Counted from the stretch's first letter, positions 35,727-45,080 are shown. The stretch is DNA of 64,000 bases from Marinitoga hydrogenitolerans DSM 16785 (GCF_900129175.1 NZ_FQUI01000006.1:1-64000), one strand, 5' to 3'. Program-made: numbers and translations. The notes: generated by a model from the sequence alone, not told the origin.

Positions 35727-36833
35727 TTACCCTCTTTTTGGACTAATTAATGGTTTCCTAACAATTAATTCAATATTATTAGGTTTTACTATTTCTATAT
35801 TCAAAGGACCTCTTCTAACGGAAATCCAACCCAACCCTGGAATTGCTAATTCTTCATTTTCATCTATTGTATATATTTCTTTTTCATACTCAATATTAAT
35901 AGGGTATTCCTTTTCATATGGTGGAAATAGAACATCCCCTACGTTATTTTTTAATAATTCATTTACTCTTTCTTCTTTTGTTTGATGAAAGGCTATTTTT
36001 TCAGGTGCAAATATCAAGAAAATTGGTTTTAAACTATCTTTAGCTAAAGATAAAATTTTAAATCTAAAAAATGCACTTATAAATATAACTTTACCAACAT
36101 CTGGTTTAAATGTTTTTCTACTAATAGTTTTATGCGGAATCATTTCCACCTGTGTATATATATCAAAAAAATCTGTAAATCTTTTGTTTGTTTCAATTCC
36201 AGGTGTATCATATATTTCAATATCCTGAATTTTTCTTTTTACTATTCCTAATGTTGTCCCAGGAAATGAACTTGTTGTGATTTTTACATTTGTTATGTTA
36301 TTTAATAATGAAGATTTTCCTACATTAGTTGTTCCTATTACAATAACTTTTTTTATTCCTTTTTCTTTTAAAATTCTTATTAATCTATTTATACCGAAAT
36401 CTCTTTTCGCACTTATTAAACGAATATTATCTTTTTTAATATTAATTTCATTTTTTACTCTATTATAAACCCAATCCTTCAATTCGACAAAAGGTACGCT
36501 TTTCGGTAGCAAATCAACTTTATTAATTATTAAAAATAGATTCTTATTTTTTACTAAATTTAATATATCTTTATCAAAAGTACCTTCAAAATCAATAATA
36601 TCGATAACCCATAAAACTGTATCAAATTCATGAATTATACTTTTTAATTGATTATAAAAATCTTTATTTATTGTAACTGGAATTAATTCGCCATAATGTT
36701 TTAATTTAAAGCATCTCTGGCATAAGGCTTTATCCTCTTGACCAATAAATTTTTCAAATACATGTTCTGGTAAAAAACCTGGTTTTTCCGGATTATTTGT
36801 TTGTATTTCTACTCCACAACCATGACATTTCAT
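35727..36833 (-). CDS. yqeH: YqeH-like circularly permuted GTPase
   Basis: 368 aa. An N-terminal zinc finger CHGCG...CQRC (about 3-40) is followed by a circularly permuted G domain: G4 INKVDLLP, then G1 GTTNVGKSSLLN and G3 DTPG. The C-terminal region is as in YqeH. This family assembles the 30S subunit. It lies between the YdcF gene and pduL on the same strand. Confidence 0.9.
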   Translation of the reverse strand: MKCHGCGVEIQTNNPEKPGFLPEHVFEKFIGQEDKALCQRCFKLKHYGELIPVTINKDFYNQLKSIIHEFDTVLWVIDIIDFEGTFDKDILNLVKNKNLFLIINKVDLLPKSVPFVELKDWVYNRVKNEINIKKDNIRLISAKRDFGINRLIRILKEKGIKKVIVIGTTNVGKSSLLNNITNVKITTSSFPGTTLGIVKRKIQDIEIYDTPGIETNKRFTDFFDIYTQVEMIPHKTISRKTFKPDVGKVIFISAFFRFKILSLAKDSLKPIFLIFAPEKIAFHQTKEERVNELLKNNVGDVLFPPYEKEYPINIEYEKEIYTIDENEELAIPGLGWISVRRGPLNIEIVKPNNIELIVRKPLISPKRG

Positions 36834-36862
36834 AAAATCACCCTCTTCATAAAAATATTTAC

Positions 36863-37636
36863 TTATTTAAATATAAAAAAATATATCATTCCTATATATT
36901 CATGTATTGCCATTGCATTAGATCTTAAAGCATCTATATCAGGTTTAAAATCTATCCATGTTATTTTATCCCTTGTTATCAAATAATTTGATGGGACTGG
37001 TATTATTTTTATATTTTCATTTATAAATTGCTTAAATATCTTATATGAGCGAGGCAAATGAATTGCAGAGGTTACTAAAAACATTCGATTTATTTTCATA
37101 CTTTCAATCAAAGAATTCACATATTTTGCATTTTCCTCTGTTGTTTGAGAATCAGGTTCAATAAAAATACTTGAAGGATTCACTCCAAATCTCACTAAAT
37201 AATCTCTCATAATTAACGCCTCTGGAACATATTCTGTATTTGGAGGACGCCCCCCAGAAATAACTATAGGAAAATTTGTTGTTTTATACAATTCATATCC
37301 TGCAAAAATCCTTTTAAATGTTTGATCAGACAATTCTCCTATTACTGGAGAGTTTGGGGTTTTTGGTATAGCTCCTCCACCTAAAACTACAATTATTGAA
37401 GGAATAGATTTATTTATTTCATTATAATTTATTGGTTCAAATGCATCTTCCAACGGGGAAACTAAAACTCTTGAAGTTATTTGTATTGAAAAAATATATA
37501 TAATTACTGCTGTTATTATAATCATTTTTCTTGAAATTTTCGTTTTTCTTAGTCTAAAATTTAATAATATAATTAAAGTAATAAAAAGCCCCGGAAGTTC
37601 GACAAAAGATTGAAAAATTTTTCTAATCCATAACAT
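36863..37636 (-). CDS. YdcF-family (DUF218) membrane protein
   Basis: 257 aa. Two N-terminal membrane helices (about 10-28 and 36-56) precede a DUF218 domain: IPSIIVVLGGGAIP, FPIVISGGRPPN, SQTTEENAKYV, and FLVTSAIHLPRSYKIF. ElyC/SanA-type members affect envelope integrity and lipid-carrier metabolism; this one cannot be assigned to a specific role. Gaps of 12-30 bases link it with the genes on each side. Confidence 0.85.
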   Translation of the reverse strand: MLWIRKIFQSFVELPGLFITLIILLNFRLRKTKISRKMIIITAVIIYIFSIQITSRVLVSPLEDAFEPINYNEINKSIPSIIVVLGGGAIPKTPNSPVIGELSDQTFKRIFAGYELYKTTNFPIVISGGRPPNTEYVPEALIMRDYLVRFGVNPSSIFIEPDSQTTEENAKYVNSLIESMKINRMFLVTSAIHLPRSYKIFKQFINENIKIIPVPSNYLITRDKITWIDFKPDIDALRSNAMAIHEYIGMIYFFIFK

Positions 37637-37648
37637 ATTATCCCTCCA

Positions 37649-38242
37649 TTAAAAATCAAATGTCATTTCATAAAATCCTTTTATATCAAAATATTTTTCC
37701 CATAAAATTGGGATTTTATGAAATTTGATAACTTTAAAACCTAATTTCTCATAAAGTTGTCTTGCTCTTATATTTTCTTTTATAACAAATAATTTAACTC
37801 CTTTTAAGTTTTTCTTTTTAGCATAATCAAACAAATAATATATAATTTTTGTTCCAATTCCTAAACCTCTTTTATCTGGAATAACAACAATATCATCTAA
37901 TAATAAATATTTGCCACATTTTTGCGTATTAAGTAAACAAATACCTCTAAAAATGACTTTTAAAGTTGCAAATTTATATTCTTTTAAAATGTCAATAAAA
38001 TCTAAATTTAACCATGAAAAACCTTTATATTTTATGGCAGCTATTCCTAATATGTTATCATTGATATCCCTGGAAACAATAATATTATCAAAAAAAATAT
38101 AGTTTTTGAGTAATTTTAAAGATTTTGTTTTAGTTAAAAAAACAGGTTTGAATTTTTCATAAAATGTATTATATAGTAAAGTTACTATATAATTTTTTTC
38201 CTCTTCATTATGAATACCAAATGATACTTTTACTTCTTTCAT
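37649..38242 (-). CDS. GNAT-family N-acetyltransferase
   Basis: 197 aa. The acetyl-CoA-binding motif A is VVIPDKRGLGIGTKIIYYL, and motif B is VIKENIRARQLYEKLGFKVI. The N-terminal half is longer than in RimI-like enzymes. The acceptor is unknown. First gene of a four-gene minus-strand group; the SD GAGGTGAAA precedes the ATG. Confidence 0.85.
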   Translation of the reverse strand: MKEVKVSFGIHNEEEKNYIVTLLYNTFYEKFKPVFLTKTKSLKLLKNYIFFDNIIVSRDINDNILGIAAIKYKGFSWLNLDFIDILKEYKFATLKVIFRGICLLNTQKCGKYLLLDDIVVIPDKRGLGIGTKIIYYLFDYAKKKNLKGVKLFVIKENIRARQLYEKLGFKVIKFHKIPILWEKYFDIKGFYEMTFDF

Positions 38243-38284
38243 AATTTCACCTCATGGTAAAAAGAAATATACCAGTATATATTA

Positions 38285-38293
38285 ATTATATCA
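38285..38293 (-). promoter_or_regulatory. extended -10 promoter for the GNAT-pduL group
   Basis: Minus strand TGATATAAT, about 45 bases before the GNAT ATG. No convincing -35. Confidence 0.5.
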
Positions 38294-38366
38294 TTATTAT
38301 GTTTATTTATTTTAAAATTTTGTGTTCAAAAATACAATATAATCAGAAAAGAATAAAATCAATTTG

Positions 38367-38375
38367 TGGTATAAT
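38367..38375 (+). promoter_or_regulatory. extended -10 promoter for the lipoprotein operon
   Basis: TGGTATAAT within TTTGTGGTATAATATAG, 40 bases before the lipoprotein ATG. The same TTTGTGGTATAAT string occurs on the minus strand at 56116-56128. Confidence 0.6.
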
Positions 38376-38414
38376 ATAGATGAATTTCAAATTAAAAATA
38401 TGGAGGGGAAATGA

Positions 38415-38855
38415 ATGAAAAAGGGATTTTTGGTGGTTTTAATCGTTTTTATGCTTTTTCTAACTTCATGTAGTGTAATGAATTCAAGTCCTTTTTCTCA
38501 ACCTGAAAATCAAAAAGGGGCAGCTTATCATGATTTTAAGGGATTTGGGATTATAGATTATAAAGCATTTCCGCAGGTTGCACAAGCCAAATTAGCTGCT
38601 CTTGAAGCTGCAAGGCAGGATGCTTATTCTAAAGCAGTAGAATATATTTATGGAGTTTATATTGATTCAAAAACAACCGTTAAAGATTTTGTTTTACAGA
38701 ATAAAAGCATCGAATCTTCTTTATGGGGCACAATCAGAGGTGCTCAACAAATAGATGAAGGCTTTAATATGACAGAAGGTATGGCTTATGTAACAATTAG
38801 AATATTTAGAAAAGATATTGAAGAACTATTAGGTAAAAAATTAAAAAATTTCTAA
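38415..38855 (+). CDS. LPP20/FlgO-like lipoprotein
   Basis: 146 aa. Signal sequence with lipobox LTSC (Cys about residue 19), so it is likely lipid-anchored. The mature part has the pattern AKLAALEAARQDAYSKAVE followed by IYGVYIDSKTTV and MAYVTIRIF, like LPP20-type lipoproteins. The function in this organism is unknown. The SD is GGAGGGG. It is followed at 17 bases by a dehydrogenase gene on the same strand. Confidence 0.8.
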   Translation: MKKGFLVVLIVFMLFLTSCSVMNSSPFSQPENQKGAAYHDFKGFGIIDYKAFPQVAQAKLAALEAARQDAYSKAVEYIYGVYIDSKTTVKDFVLQNKSIESSLWGTIRGAQQIDEGFNMTEGMAYVTIRIFRKDIEELLGKKLKNF

Positions 38856-38872
38856 TATGGGAGTGAGTTTTT

Positions 38873-39862
38873 TTGAAATTCTTATTTTTACACAAATTTA
38901 ATTCATATTGGAATGAAAAATTAAATAAACTAAAGTTAGAGTATCCTGATATTGAACTTATCTTTCCTGAAAAAGAAAAATTATCAAAAGAAGAGCTATT
39001 AAAAGATGCAGATGCAATAATTGGTGGCTTTATTACAAAAAAGGAACTTGAATTAGCTGAAAAATTAAAAATTATCTTTGTTCCTTTTGCAGGGGTTGAA
39101 CAATTACCATTAGATTGTTTAAAAGAGCGAAATATTATTATTTCAAATGCTCATGGAAACGGAAAATATGTTGCAGAAAGAGCTGTTGCTTTAGCATTAG
39201 CTTTACTTGGAAAAATCATTCATTTTCATAATGACTTAAAAAAAGGAATTTGGCATGGTTTTACCGTTGGTGAGTCTATTTTTGAATCATGGAACTCCAT
39301 TCAAAAAAAGAAAATTGGAATTTTGGGATTTGGTGCTATAGGCCAAAATATAGCTGATTTTTTAAAACCTTTTAATACAAAAATTTATATTTTAAAAAAT
39401 CGTAAAATTAATGAATTACCCAAAAGTGTTGATAAGGTTTATTATGATATAGACAAAATTATTGAAGATAGCGAAATATTATTTTTAACACTTCCTTTAA
39501 CAGAAAAAACTTATGAAATTATTAACGAAGATCGTTTAATGAAAATGAAAGATAAATTTTTAATAAATGTAGGTAGAGGCAAATTAATTCATGAGGAAGG
39601 TTTATATAACGCTTTAAAAAATGGTATTTTAAAAGGCGTTGCTTTAGACGTGTGGTTTAATTATCCAACTTCAGAAAACAAAAATGTAATGCCTTCAAAC
39701 TATCCAATTTGGGAATTTGATAATGTAATCCTTTCACCACATGTTGGTGGATATTCATATCATGCTACTACTGCAGGAATTAATTATACAATTGATAGCA
39801 TAAAAAAATATTTAAAAGATGGCATTCCACTTTCAATTGTTGACTATGATAAAAAATATTGA
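38873..39862 (+). CDS. D-isomer specific 2-hydroxyacid dehydrogenase family protein
   Basis: 329 aa from a TTG start behind GGGAGTGAG. NAD-binding loop ILGFGAIGQNIADF, then the substrate-domain residues FLTLPLTEKTYE, INVGRGKLIHEE, ALDVW and the catalytic His in SPHVGGYS. Substrate (glycerate, lactate, phosphoglycerate or other) is not evident. The stop codon lies 20 bases before the phoH start. Confidence 0.85.
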   Translation: MKFLFLHKFNSYWNEKLNKLKLEYPDIELIFPEKEKLSKEELLKDADAIIGGFITKKELELAEKLKIIFVPFAGVEQLPLDCLKERNIIISNAHGNGKYVAERAVALALALLGKIIHFHNDLKKGIWHGFTVGESIFESWNSIQKKKIGILGFGAIGQNIADFLKPFNTKIYILKNRKINELPKSVDKVYYDIDKIIEDSEILFLTLPLTEKTYEIINEDRLMKMKDKFLINVGRGKLIHEEGLYNALKNGILKGVALDVWFNYPTSENKNVMPSNYPIWEFDNVILSPHVGGYSYHATTAGINYTIDSIKKYLKDGIPLSIVDYDKKY

Positions 39863-39882
39863 TATTTCAAGAGGTGATTTGT

Positions 39883-40866
39883 ATTAAAGATTATTTAAAT
39901 ATCCCTGAGGAAATTGAATTAATTGAAATATTTGGTACGTATAATAATCGTGTAAAATATTTAAAAAATAAATTTAATGTACAAATTTCTTATTCTGAAA
40001 ATAAAATTATAATAAATAGTGAAAGAGAAAAAAGTCTAGTTAAAGTAAAAAATATATTAAAAGAAATTATTGATATTACATCTAATGGACATTTAATAGA
40101 TTGGACAGAGTTTCAATATATTGTTTCTTTATATGAATCCGAAAATGATTTGACAAAATCACAGAAGGCAAATTATAATCAAGTTGTTAACACTACCGTG
40201 AGTGGTTTAAGGGTTCAGGCAAAAACTCATGGTCAATCAGACTATATACAATCAATGAAAAAAAATGATATAGTCTTTTGTATTGGACCTGCAGGAACAG
40301 GAAAAACCTATTTAGCAGTGGCTATGGCTGTTGAATTTTTAAAAACCGGGAGAGTTCAAAGAATTATTTTAACCCGACCTGCTGTTGAAGCTGGAGAAAA
40401 ATTAGGTTTTTTACCTGGAACTTTATATGAAAAAGTTGATCCTTATTTAAGACCTTTATATGATTCTTTAATGGATTTCATTAACGCTGATAAAGTTGCT
40501 GAATATAAAGAAAAAGGAATTATTGAAGTTGTTCCACTTGCATATATGAGAGGAAGAACGCTAAATAATGCTTTTATAATACTTGATGAAGCTCAAAATA
40601 GCACATATTATCAAATGAAAATGTTTTTAACCAGAATTGGTTTTAATTCTAGAGCAGTTATAACAGGTGATATTACACAAATCGATTTAGAAAACAAAAA
40701 GGATTCTGGATTATTAATTGTTCAAAATATTTTAAAAAAGATAAAAGGAATTTCTTTCATTGAATTAACTCAGAATGATGTTGTTAGAAATCCTCTTGTG
40801 AAAGAAATTATAAAAGCTTATGATTATTATGAAAGAATCAAGGGTGAAAAAAATGGGAAAAACTAA
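39883..40866 (+). CDS. PhoH-family ATPase, apparent ATT start
   Basis: About 327 aa. An N-terminal KH-like region (about 10-60) is followed by a PhoH P-loop domain: Walker A GPAGTGKTYLAVAMA (about 135-149), TRPAVEAGEKLGFLPG, Walker B FIILDEAQN and RAVITGDITQIDL. PhoH proteins are linked to RNA metabolism; here it is followed by the PgpH-like gene and ybeY, a common trio. The SD AAGAGGTGA (39869-39877) ends 5 bases before ATT 39883. The only standard in-frame starts are TTG 39859, with no SD, and GTG 39874, lying on the SD. I therefore place the start at ATT. Confidence 0.88.
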   Translation: MKDYLNIPEEIELIEIFGTYNNRVKYLKNKFNVQISYSENKIIINSEREKSLVKVKNILKEIIDITSNGHLIDWTEFQYIVSLYESENDLTKSQKANYNQVVNTTVSGLRVQAKTHGQSDYIQSMKKNDIVFCIGPAGTGKTYLAVAMAVEFLKTGRVQRIILTRPAVEAGEKLGFLPGTLYEKVDPYLRPLYDSLMDFINADKVAEYKEKGIIEVVPLAYMRGRTLNNAFIILDEAQNSTYYQMKMFLTRIGFNSRAVITGDITQIDLENKKDSGLLIVQNILKKIKGISFIELTQNDVVRNPLVKEIIKAYDYYERIKGEKNGKN

Positions 40867-42214
40867 AGTTTTTCAAAATTTCTTTTTTCTTATTAATTTC
40901 CTTTTTTTATTTTTTGTTACAGAAATTTTACTATGGAATGATATTACTTGGAGTTTTTTATTTAACTTCACAATAGTTTTTATTCCTTTTTGGTTTTTCA
41001 TTATTCAATATTTAATAAAAAAAGATAAAAATTTCAAATTGCACCCATTTAATTATTGGGCTACTTTTATATTGATTTTAGACTTAGGTATTATTTTCAA
41101 TCTATTGTCATCAAAATATTTTTCTAATCCTTCAATTACCCCTTTATTTGTTGTTGTTACAATTACGCTTATGATGAATTTTTATCTAGGCTTTTTATCC
41201 TCAATAATTTTTGCTTTTTATTTTTCTTTTTTAATTGGCAATCCACTTAAAACATTTATCTCTCTTTTTATAATTGGATTTATAAGTTCTTATTTAAGTC
41301 AAAAAATATATTCTCGTGTAAGACTTATCATACCATTTTTGGGAGCTACGATTTCTCAAACAATCACCTATATTATTTATAACGAATTTAATTTGATAGC
41401 TATTCCACAAATCTTTATCTCAAACCTTATTCAAATGCTTTTTATTTTAGGAACTTTACCTTATTTAGAATATATCACACGTGTATACTCAGATATTGGT
41501 CTTTTAGAATTAGGTAATTTAAACCATCCATTACTGAGAAAACTTTCACTAAACGCTTCTGGAACGTATTATCATAGTTTAATCATAGCAAATTTGGTAG
41601 AAAGCGCATCTGAAGTTATCGATGCCAATCCTGTTTTATTAAGGGTTGGTGCTTATTTTCATGATATTGGAAAATCTCTACGACCACTATTTTTCACGGA
41701 GAATCAAAAAGGGTTAAATCCACATGATAAAATAAACCCCAAATTAAGCGCATTAATCCTAAATCTTCATGTAACAAAAGGTCAAGAATTGGCTAAAAAA
41801 TACAAATTACCGATTTTAATAGAAGATTTAATTGTTCAACATCACGGAACAAGAATAAAGCGTTATTTTTTTCATAAAAGTTTAGAATTAGATGAAGATT
41901 TATCTCCAGACGTATACAAATATCCAGGTCCTATTCCTCAGTTTAAAGAAGCTGCTATATTAATGATTGCAGATAATGTGGAAGCTATTACAAGAAGTAT
42001 GAAAGATATTAACAAAAAAAATATTGAAGAAAAAATTGATGATTTAATACAAGAACTTTTCCTTGAAGGACAATTAGACGATTGTGGACTAACATTACGA
42101 GAAATAAAAAAAATCAAAAGCGCTATGATAGAAACTGTTTTAAATATGAATCATACAAGAATTAGTTATCCAGAAATATCTAAAGAACTTCTCAAAGAGG
42201 TGAATAAAAAATGA
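40853..42214 (+). CDS. PgpH-like membrane HD phosphohydrolase, short form
   Basis: 453 aa. About seven membrane helices (about 10-215) are followed by a cytoplasmic HD domain: SLNASGTYYHSLIIANL, H270-D271 in YFHDIGKSLRP, VQHHGT and ILMIADNVEA. PgpH proteins hydrolyse cyclic di-AMP. The large extracytoplasmic 7TMR-HDED domain of typical ~700-aa PgpH is missing. Start ATG 40853 follows AAGGGTGA; it overlaps phoH by 14 bases and is followed by ybeY, overlapping by four. Confidence 0.88.
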   Translation: MGKTKVFQNFFFLINFLFLFFVTEILLWNDITWSFLFNFTIVFIPFWFFIIQYLIKKDKNFKLHPFNYWATFILILDLGIIFNLLSSKYFSNPSITPLFVVVTITLMMNFYLGFLSSIIFAFYFSFLIGNPLKTFISLFIIGFISSYLSQKIYSRVRLIIPFLGATISQTITYIIYNEFNLIAIPQIFISNLIQMLFILGTLPYLEYITRVYSDIGLLELGNLNHPLLRKLSLNASGTYYHSLIIANLVESASEVIDANPVLLRVGAYFHDIGKSLRPLFFTENQKGLNPHDKINPKLSALILNLHVTKGQELAKKYKLPILIEDLIVQHHGTRIKRYFFHKSLELDEDLSPDVYKYPGPIPQFKEAAILMIADNVEAITRSMKDINKKNIEEKIDDLIQELFLEGQLDDCGLTLREIKKIKSAMIETVLNMNHTRISYPEISKELLKEVNKK

Positions 42215-42627
42215 AAATAAATATTTTCAATGAACAAAATATTAAACATATCGATATAAAAAAAGTTGAAGAAATTACTAAGAAAGTATTAAACAATGAA
42301 ATTGGTGATAGTGACTATGAAATAAATATTCTTATTACTGATAACAACACTATAAAAAAATATAACGAAGAATATAGAAAAAAAAATGGTCCAACTGATG
42401 TATTATCTTTTGAATATGGTTTAGATGAAGAAACTATTGGAGAAATAATTTTATCTGTAAAAAAAATAGAAGAACAAGCACCAAAATTCGGAAATTCTTT
42501 TGAAAAAGAATTTTTTTATATTTTGATTCATGGTATTCTTCATATATGTGGATATGACCATATTACAGAAAACGACAAAAGAAAAATGTTTGAACTCCAG
42601 GACAAATACTTTAATGATTTATTTTAA
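42211..42627 (+). CDS. ybeY: endoribonuclease YbeY
   Basis: 138 aa. The three-histidine zinc motif is HGILHICGYDH, with the upstream RKKNGPTDVLSFEYG and GEIILSV segments. It acts in 16S rRNA 3'-end maturation and ribosome quality control. The ATG overlaps the preceding stop. Last gene of the 38415-42627 run. Confidence 0.95.
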   Translation: MKINIFNEQNIKHIDIKKVEEITKKVLNNEIGDSDYEINILITDNNTIKKYNEEYRKKNGPTDVLSFEYGLDEETIGEIILSVKKIEEQAPKFGNSFEKEFFYILIHGILHICGYDHITENDKRKMFELQDKYFNDLF

Positions 42628-42628
42628 T

Positions 42629-42657
42629 AATAATGAAAAATTTTTCATTATTTTTTT
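42629..42657 (+). terminator. terminator after ybeY
   Basis: AATAATGAAAAA / TTTTTCATTATT palindrome directly after the stop, then a T-run. The stem is A/T-rich, so it may be weak. Confidence 0.65.
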
Positions 42658-42734
42658 ATATGTAAGTATAGATGATTTTCTGCTTTAATTGATAATATTT
42701 ACTTTATAACACCTTATTTTTTTGTTAAATCTAT

Positions 42735-42763
42735 TTGAGGAAAATTACTCTAACTGATATAAT
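42735..42763 (+). promoter_or_regulatory. sigma-70 type promoter for the DUF1015 gene
   Basis: TTGAGG, a 17-base spacer, TATAAT preceded by TGA (extended -10). It is 38 bases before the GTG start. The rest of the 42658-42734 gap shows nothing I can name. Confidence 0.75.
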
Positions 42764-42800
42764 AGTTCTGGTATATAAATATAATAAGGGAGGTATTAAA

Positions 42801-44045
42801 GTGTCTATAATTAGACCATTTAAAGGATTAAGACCTAAGAAAGAGTTGGTTGAGGAATTTTCATGTCCACCATATGATGTTTTAGAAGAAAATGAGGTTA
42901 AAGAAATTGTTTCTAAACACCCAAATAGTTTTTTAAGAGTTACAAGAGCGGAAGTTGAATTTGAAAATGATATTGATCCACATAGTGAAATAGTGTATAA
43001 AAAAGCGAAAGAAAATTTAGAAAATTTTAAAAAAGATGGTGTACTAGTTGAAGAAAAAGAACCAGCACTTTACTTCTACAGAGAAACATGGAATGGACAT
43101 TCACAAACAGGAATTTTTGCTACTTTCTCTGTAGAAGAATATCAAAAAGGTCTGATAAAAAAACACGAATTAACAAGACAAGATAAAGAAGACGATAGAA
43201 CAAAACATATAATGATATTAGAAGCTCAAACTGGTCCTGTATTTTTAACATTTAAATCAAAAGAAACTATAAAAGATTTGATAAATAAAGGAATTAATGC
43301 TGCTGAAAAAATTTATGATTTTGTTGATGAAAAAAGTGTTCATCATGAATTATGGGTCTTAACGAATAAAAATTTAATTGAAGAATTAGAAAATGCTTTT
43401 AAAGATGTTGAATCTTTGTATATTGCTGATGGACATCATAGAGCAGCAGCAGCCTCAAGAACAAAAGAAATTTTAAAATCAAAAAATCCTTTACATACTG
43501 GAAGCGAAGAATATAATTCCTTTATGGCTGTTGTCTTCCCACATGATGAATTAAAAATCCTTGACTATAACAGAGTTGTAAAAGATCTAAACGGTTTATC
43601 AGATGATGATTTCATGAATAAACTTTCTGAATATTTTGAAATAGCAGAAGCTCCAGAATCCCCATACAAACCAAAATCAAGACATGAATTTGGAATGTAT
43701 ATAAATAAAAAATGGTATATTTTAAAAGCTAAAGAAAATATTATAGATGAAAAAGATCCTGTAAAACAATTAGATGTTTATATTTTACAAAATTATTTAT
43801 TATCTCCTATATTAGGAATAGAAAATCCAAGAAAAGATCCAAGAATTCACTTTTTAGGTGGAATCAGAGGAGTTAAAGCTTTAGAAGAATGGATTGACGG
43901 AAAAAATTGGAAAGTTGCATTTTCTATGTACCCAACATCTATCGAAGAATTGATGGCTGTAGCGGATGCTGATAAAACTATGCCACCAAAGTCAACATGG
44001 TTTGAACCAAAATTAAGATCTGGATTATTAATACACGAAATATAA
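42801..44045 (+). CDS. DUF1015 family protein
   Basis: 414 aa. Family hallmarks: IIRPFKGLRPKKELVEE, CPPYDVL, LYFYRETW, and IADGHHRAAAASRTKE. The biochemical role is unknown to me; the GHHR motif hints at a catalytic or binding site. Start GTG 42801 follows GGGAGGT at normal spacing, rather than the TTG at 42735, which lies in the promoter. Stand-alone unit with its own promoter and terminator. Confidence 0.88.
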   Translation: MSIIRPFKGLRPKKELVEEFSCPPYDVLEENEVKEIVSKHPNSFLRVTRAEVEFENDIDPHSEIVYKKAKENLENFKKDGVLVEEKEPALYFYRETWNGHSQTGIFATFSVEEYQKGLIKKHELTRQDKEDDRTKHIMILEAQTGPVFLTFKSKETIKDLINKGINAAEKIYDFVDEKSVHHELWVLTNKNLIEELENAFKDVESLYIADGHHRAAAASRTKEILKSKNPLHTGSEEYNSFMAVVFPHDELKILDYNRVVKDLNGLSDDDFMNKLSEYFEIAEAPESPYKPKSRHEFGMYINKKWYILKAKENIIDEKDPVKQLDVYILQNYLLSPILGIENPRKDPRIHFLGGIRGVKALEEWIDGKNWKVAFSMYPTSIEELMAVADADKTMPPKSTWFEPKLRSGLLIHEI

Positions 44046-44071
44046 TAACATCCCCCATTTGGGGGATGTTA
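44046..44071. terminator. bidirectional terminator
   Basis: TAACATCCCCC, loop ATTT, GGGGGATGTTA: a perfect 11-bp stem between DUF1015 (+) and the minus-strand convoy. Confidence 0.85.
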
Positions 44072-44192
44072 TTATATTTTAAGCCATTCTATCGCTTCTC
44101 TTATTTCATTTTTGTTTGTTTTATATATACTCAATAACAACCCCTATGCATTTTTCATTTTTAATAATTTTTGTTTTTTTATTTGAGAACAA
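44072..44192 (-). pseudogene. possible decayed small ORF
   Basis: Minus strand, directly behind the DUF5685 stop. Two frames join into one protein-like tail if one T in TATATATAAAAC is removed: first frame ...KNEKCIGVVIEYI, second frame KTNKNEIREAIEWLKI then stop. The amino-acid make-up looks protein-like (charged helix with Trp). I cannot name the family, and chance is possible. Confidence 0.25.
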
Positions 44193-45065
44193 TCATATTT
44201 TTAAGTACAAAGTATCATCAATTTTTGTTTTTTTATTTTTAGTTTTATCTGAAAGTAATAATTCTTCAATTTTCTTTTTATGATATATTGCACTAAATGA
44301 AAAAAGTTTTTTCACAAAATGTTTATTATTTATTTTTGAATTTTCAAAAATACTTATTATCTCTTTTGTTGAATAATCTATAATGAAATTTATATATTCT
44401 TTCTCTTCTTTCGATAAGTCTGATAATTTATTTACATTAAACGTAACTTTTATTGGATTAAAATTTCCTTTTTTTATATCTCTTTCAAAGTCATATATAG
44501 CATCATAGAGATATACTAAAGAACCCACATAATTACTAAAATCATCTGGAAGATCTAACCCATGCTTTTCAATTATCATTTTTGTTATTTCAATTGAAGG
44601 TAAAAAATATTCATCTAACTCATGATTATTTTTTTCTATTTCAAATTGCTTTTTTAAAATACTCTCATATTCATTTATAAATTCTTCCCCATAATAACTT
44701 ACAATCTTTTTTCTCAAGCCTTTAATAAATATATACATTTTCTCTAAATTAGAATCAAACAATTTATCATATAATTTTCCATATATGATAAAAGCATTTA
44801 AATATGAAAATTCCTTAAATTTTTCTAAATCTTTATATATATATCTTTTCTTAAATCCTACCCATGGACATCTTATTTCTTTTAAATTTCTCTCATCAAA
44901 TTTCAGTTTAATAATTGAAAAAAAAGAAACTTCTCTTACAATAAACATTCTATATAAATTTCCAAATTCTTTTTTTAATGAATGGCAAAGCGAACAATAA
45001 TGACTTGTATAATGTATTCTTTCTTTTTCATTTGGTTTAAAAAAAAGGGAGATATATCCGTACAA
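44193..45065 (-). CDS. DUF5685 family protein
   Basis: 290 aa. The N-terminus MYGYISLFFKP and HYCSLCHSLKKEFGNLYR, with paired cysteines, then YLYDAIYDFERDIKKGNFNP, match the DUF5685 pattern. It is mostly helical; function unknown. It lies 15 bases after the membrane-anchored unknown and closes the convoy that contains the ftsA-ftsZ genes. Confidence 0.75.
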   Translation of the reverse strand: MYGYISLFFKPNEKERIHYTSHYCSLCHSLKKEFGNLYRMFIVREVSFFSIIKLKFDERNLKEIRCPWVGFKKRYIYKDLEKFKEFSYLNAFIIYGKLYDKLFDSNLEKMYIFIKGLRKKIVSYYGEEFINEYESILKKQFEIEKNNHELDEYFLPSIEITKMIIEKHGLDLPDDFSNYVGSLVYLYDAIYDFERDIKKGNFNPIKVTFNVNKLSDLSKEEKEYINFIIDYSTKEIISIFENSKINNKHFVKKLFSFSAIYHKKKIEELLLSDKTKNKKTKIDDTLYLKI

Positions 45066-45080
45066 TTTTCTTTCACATCC

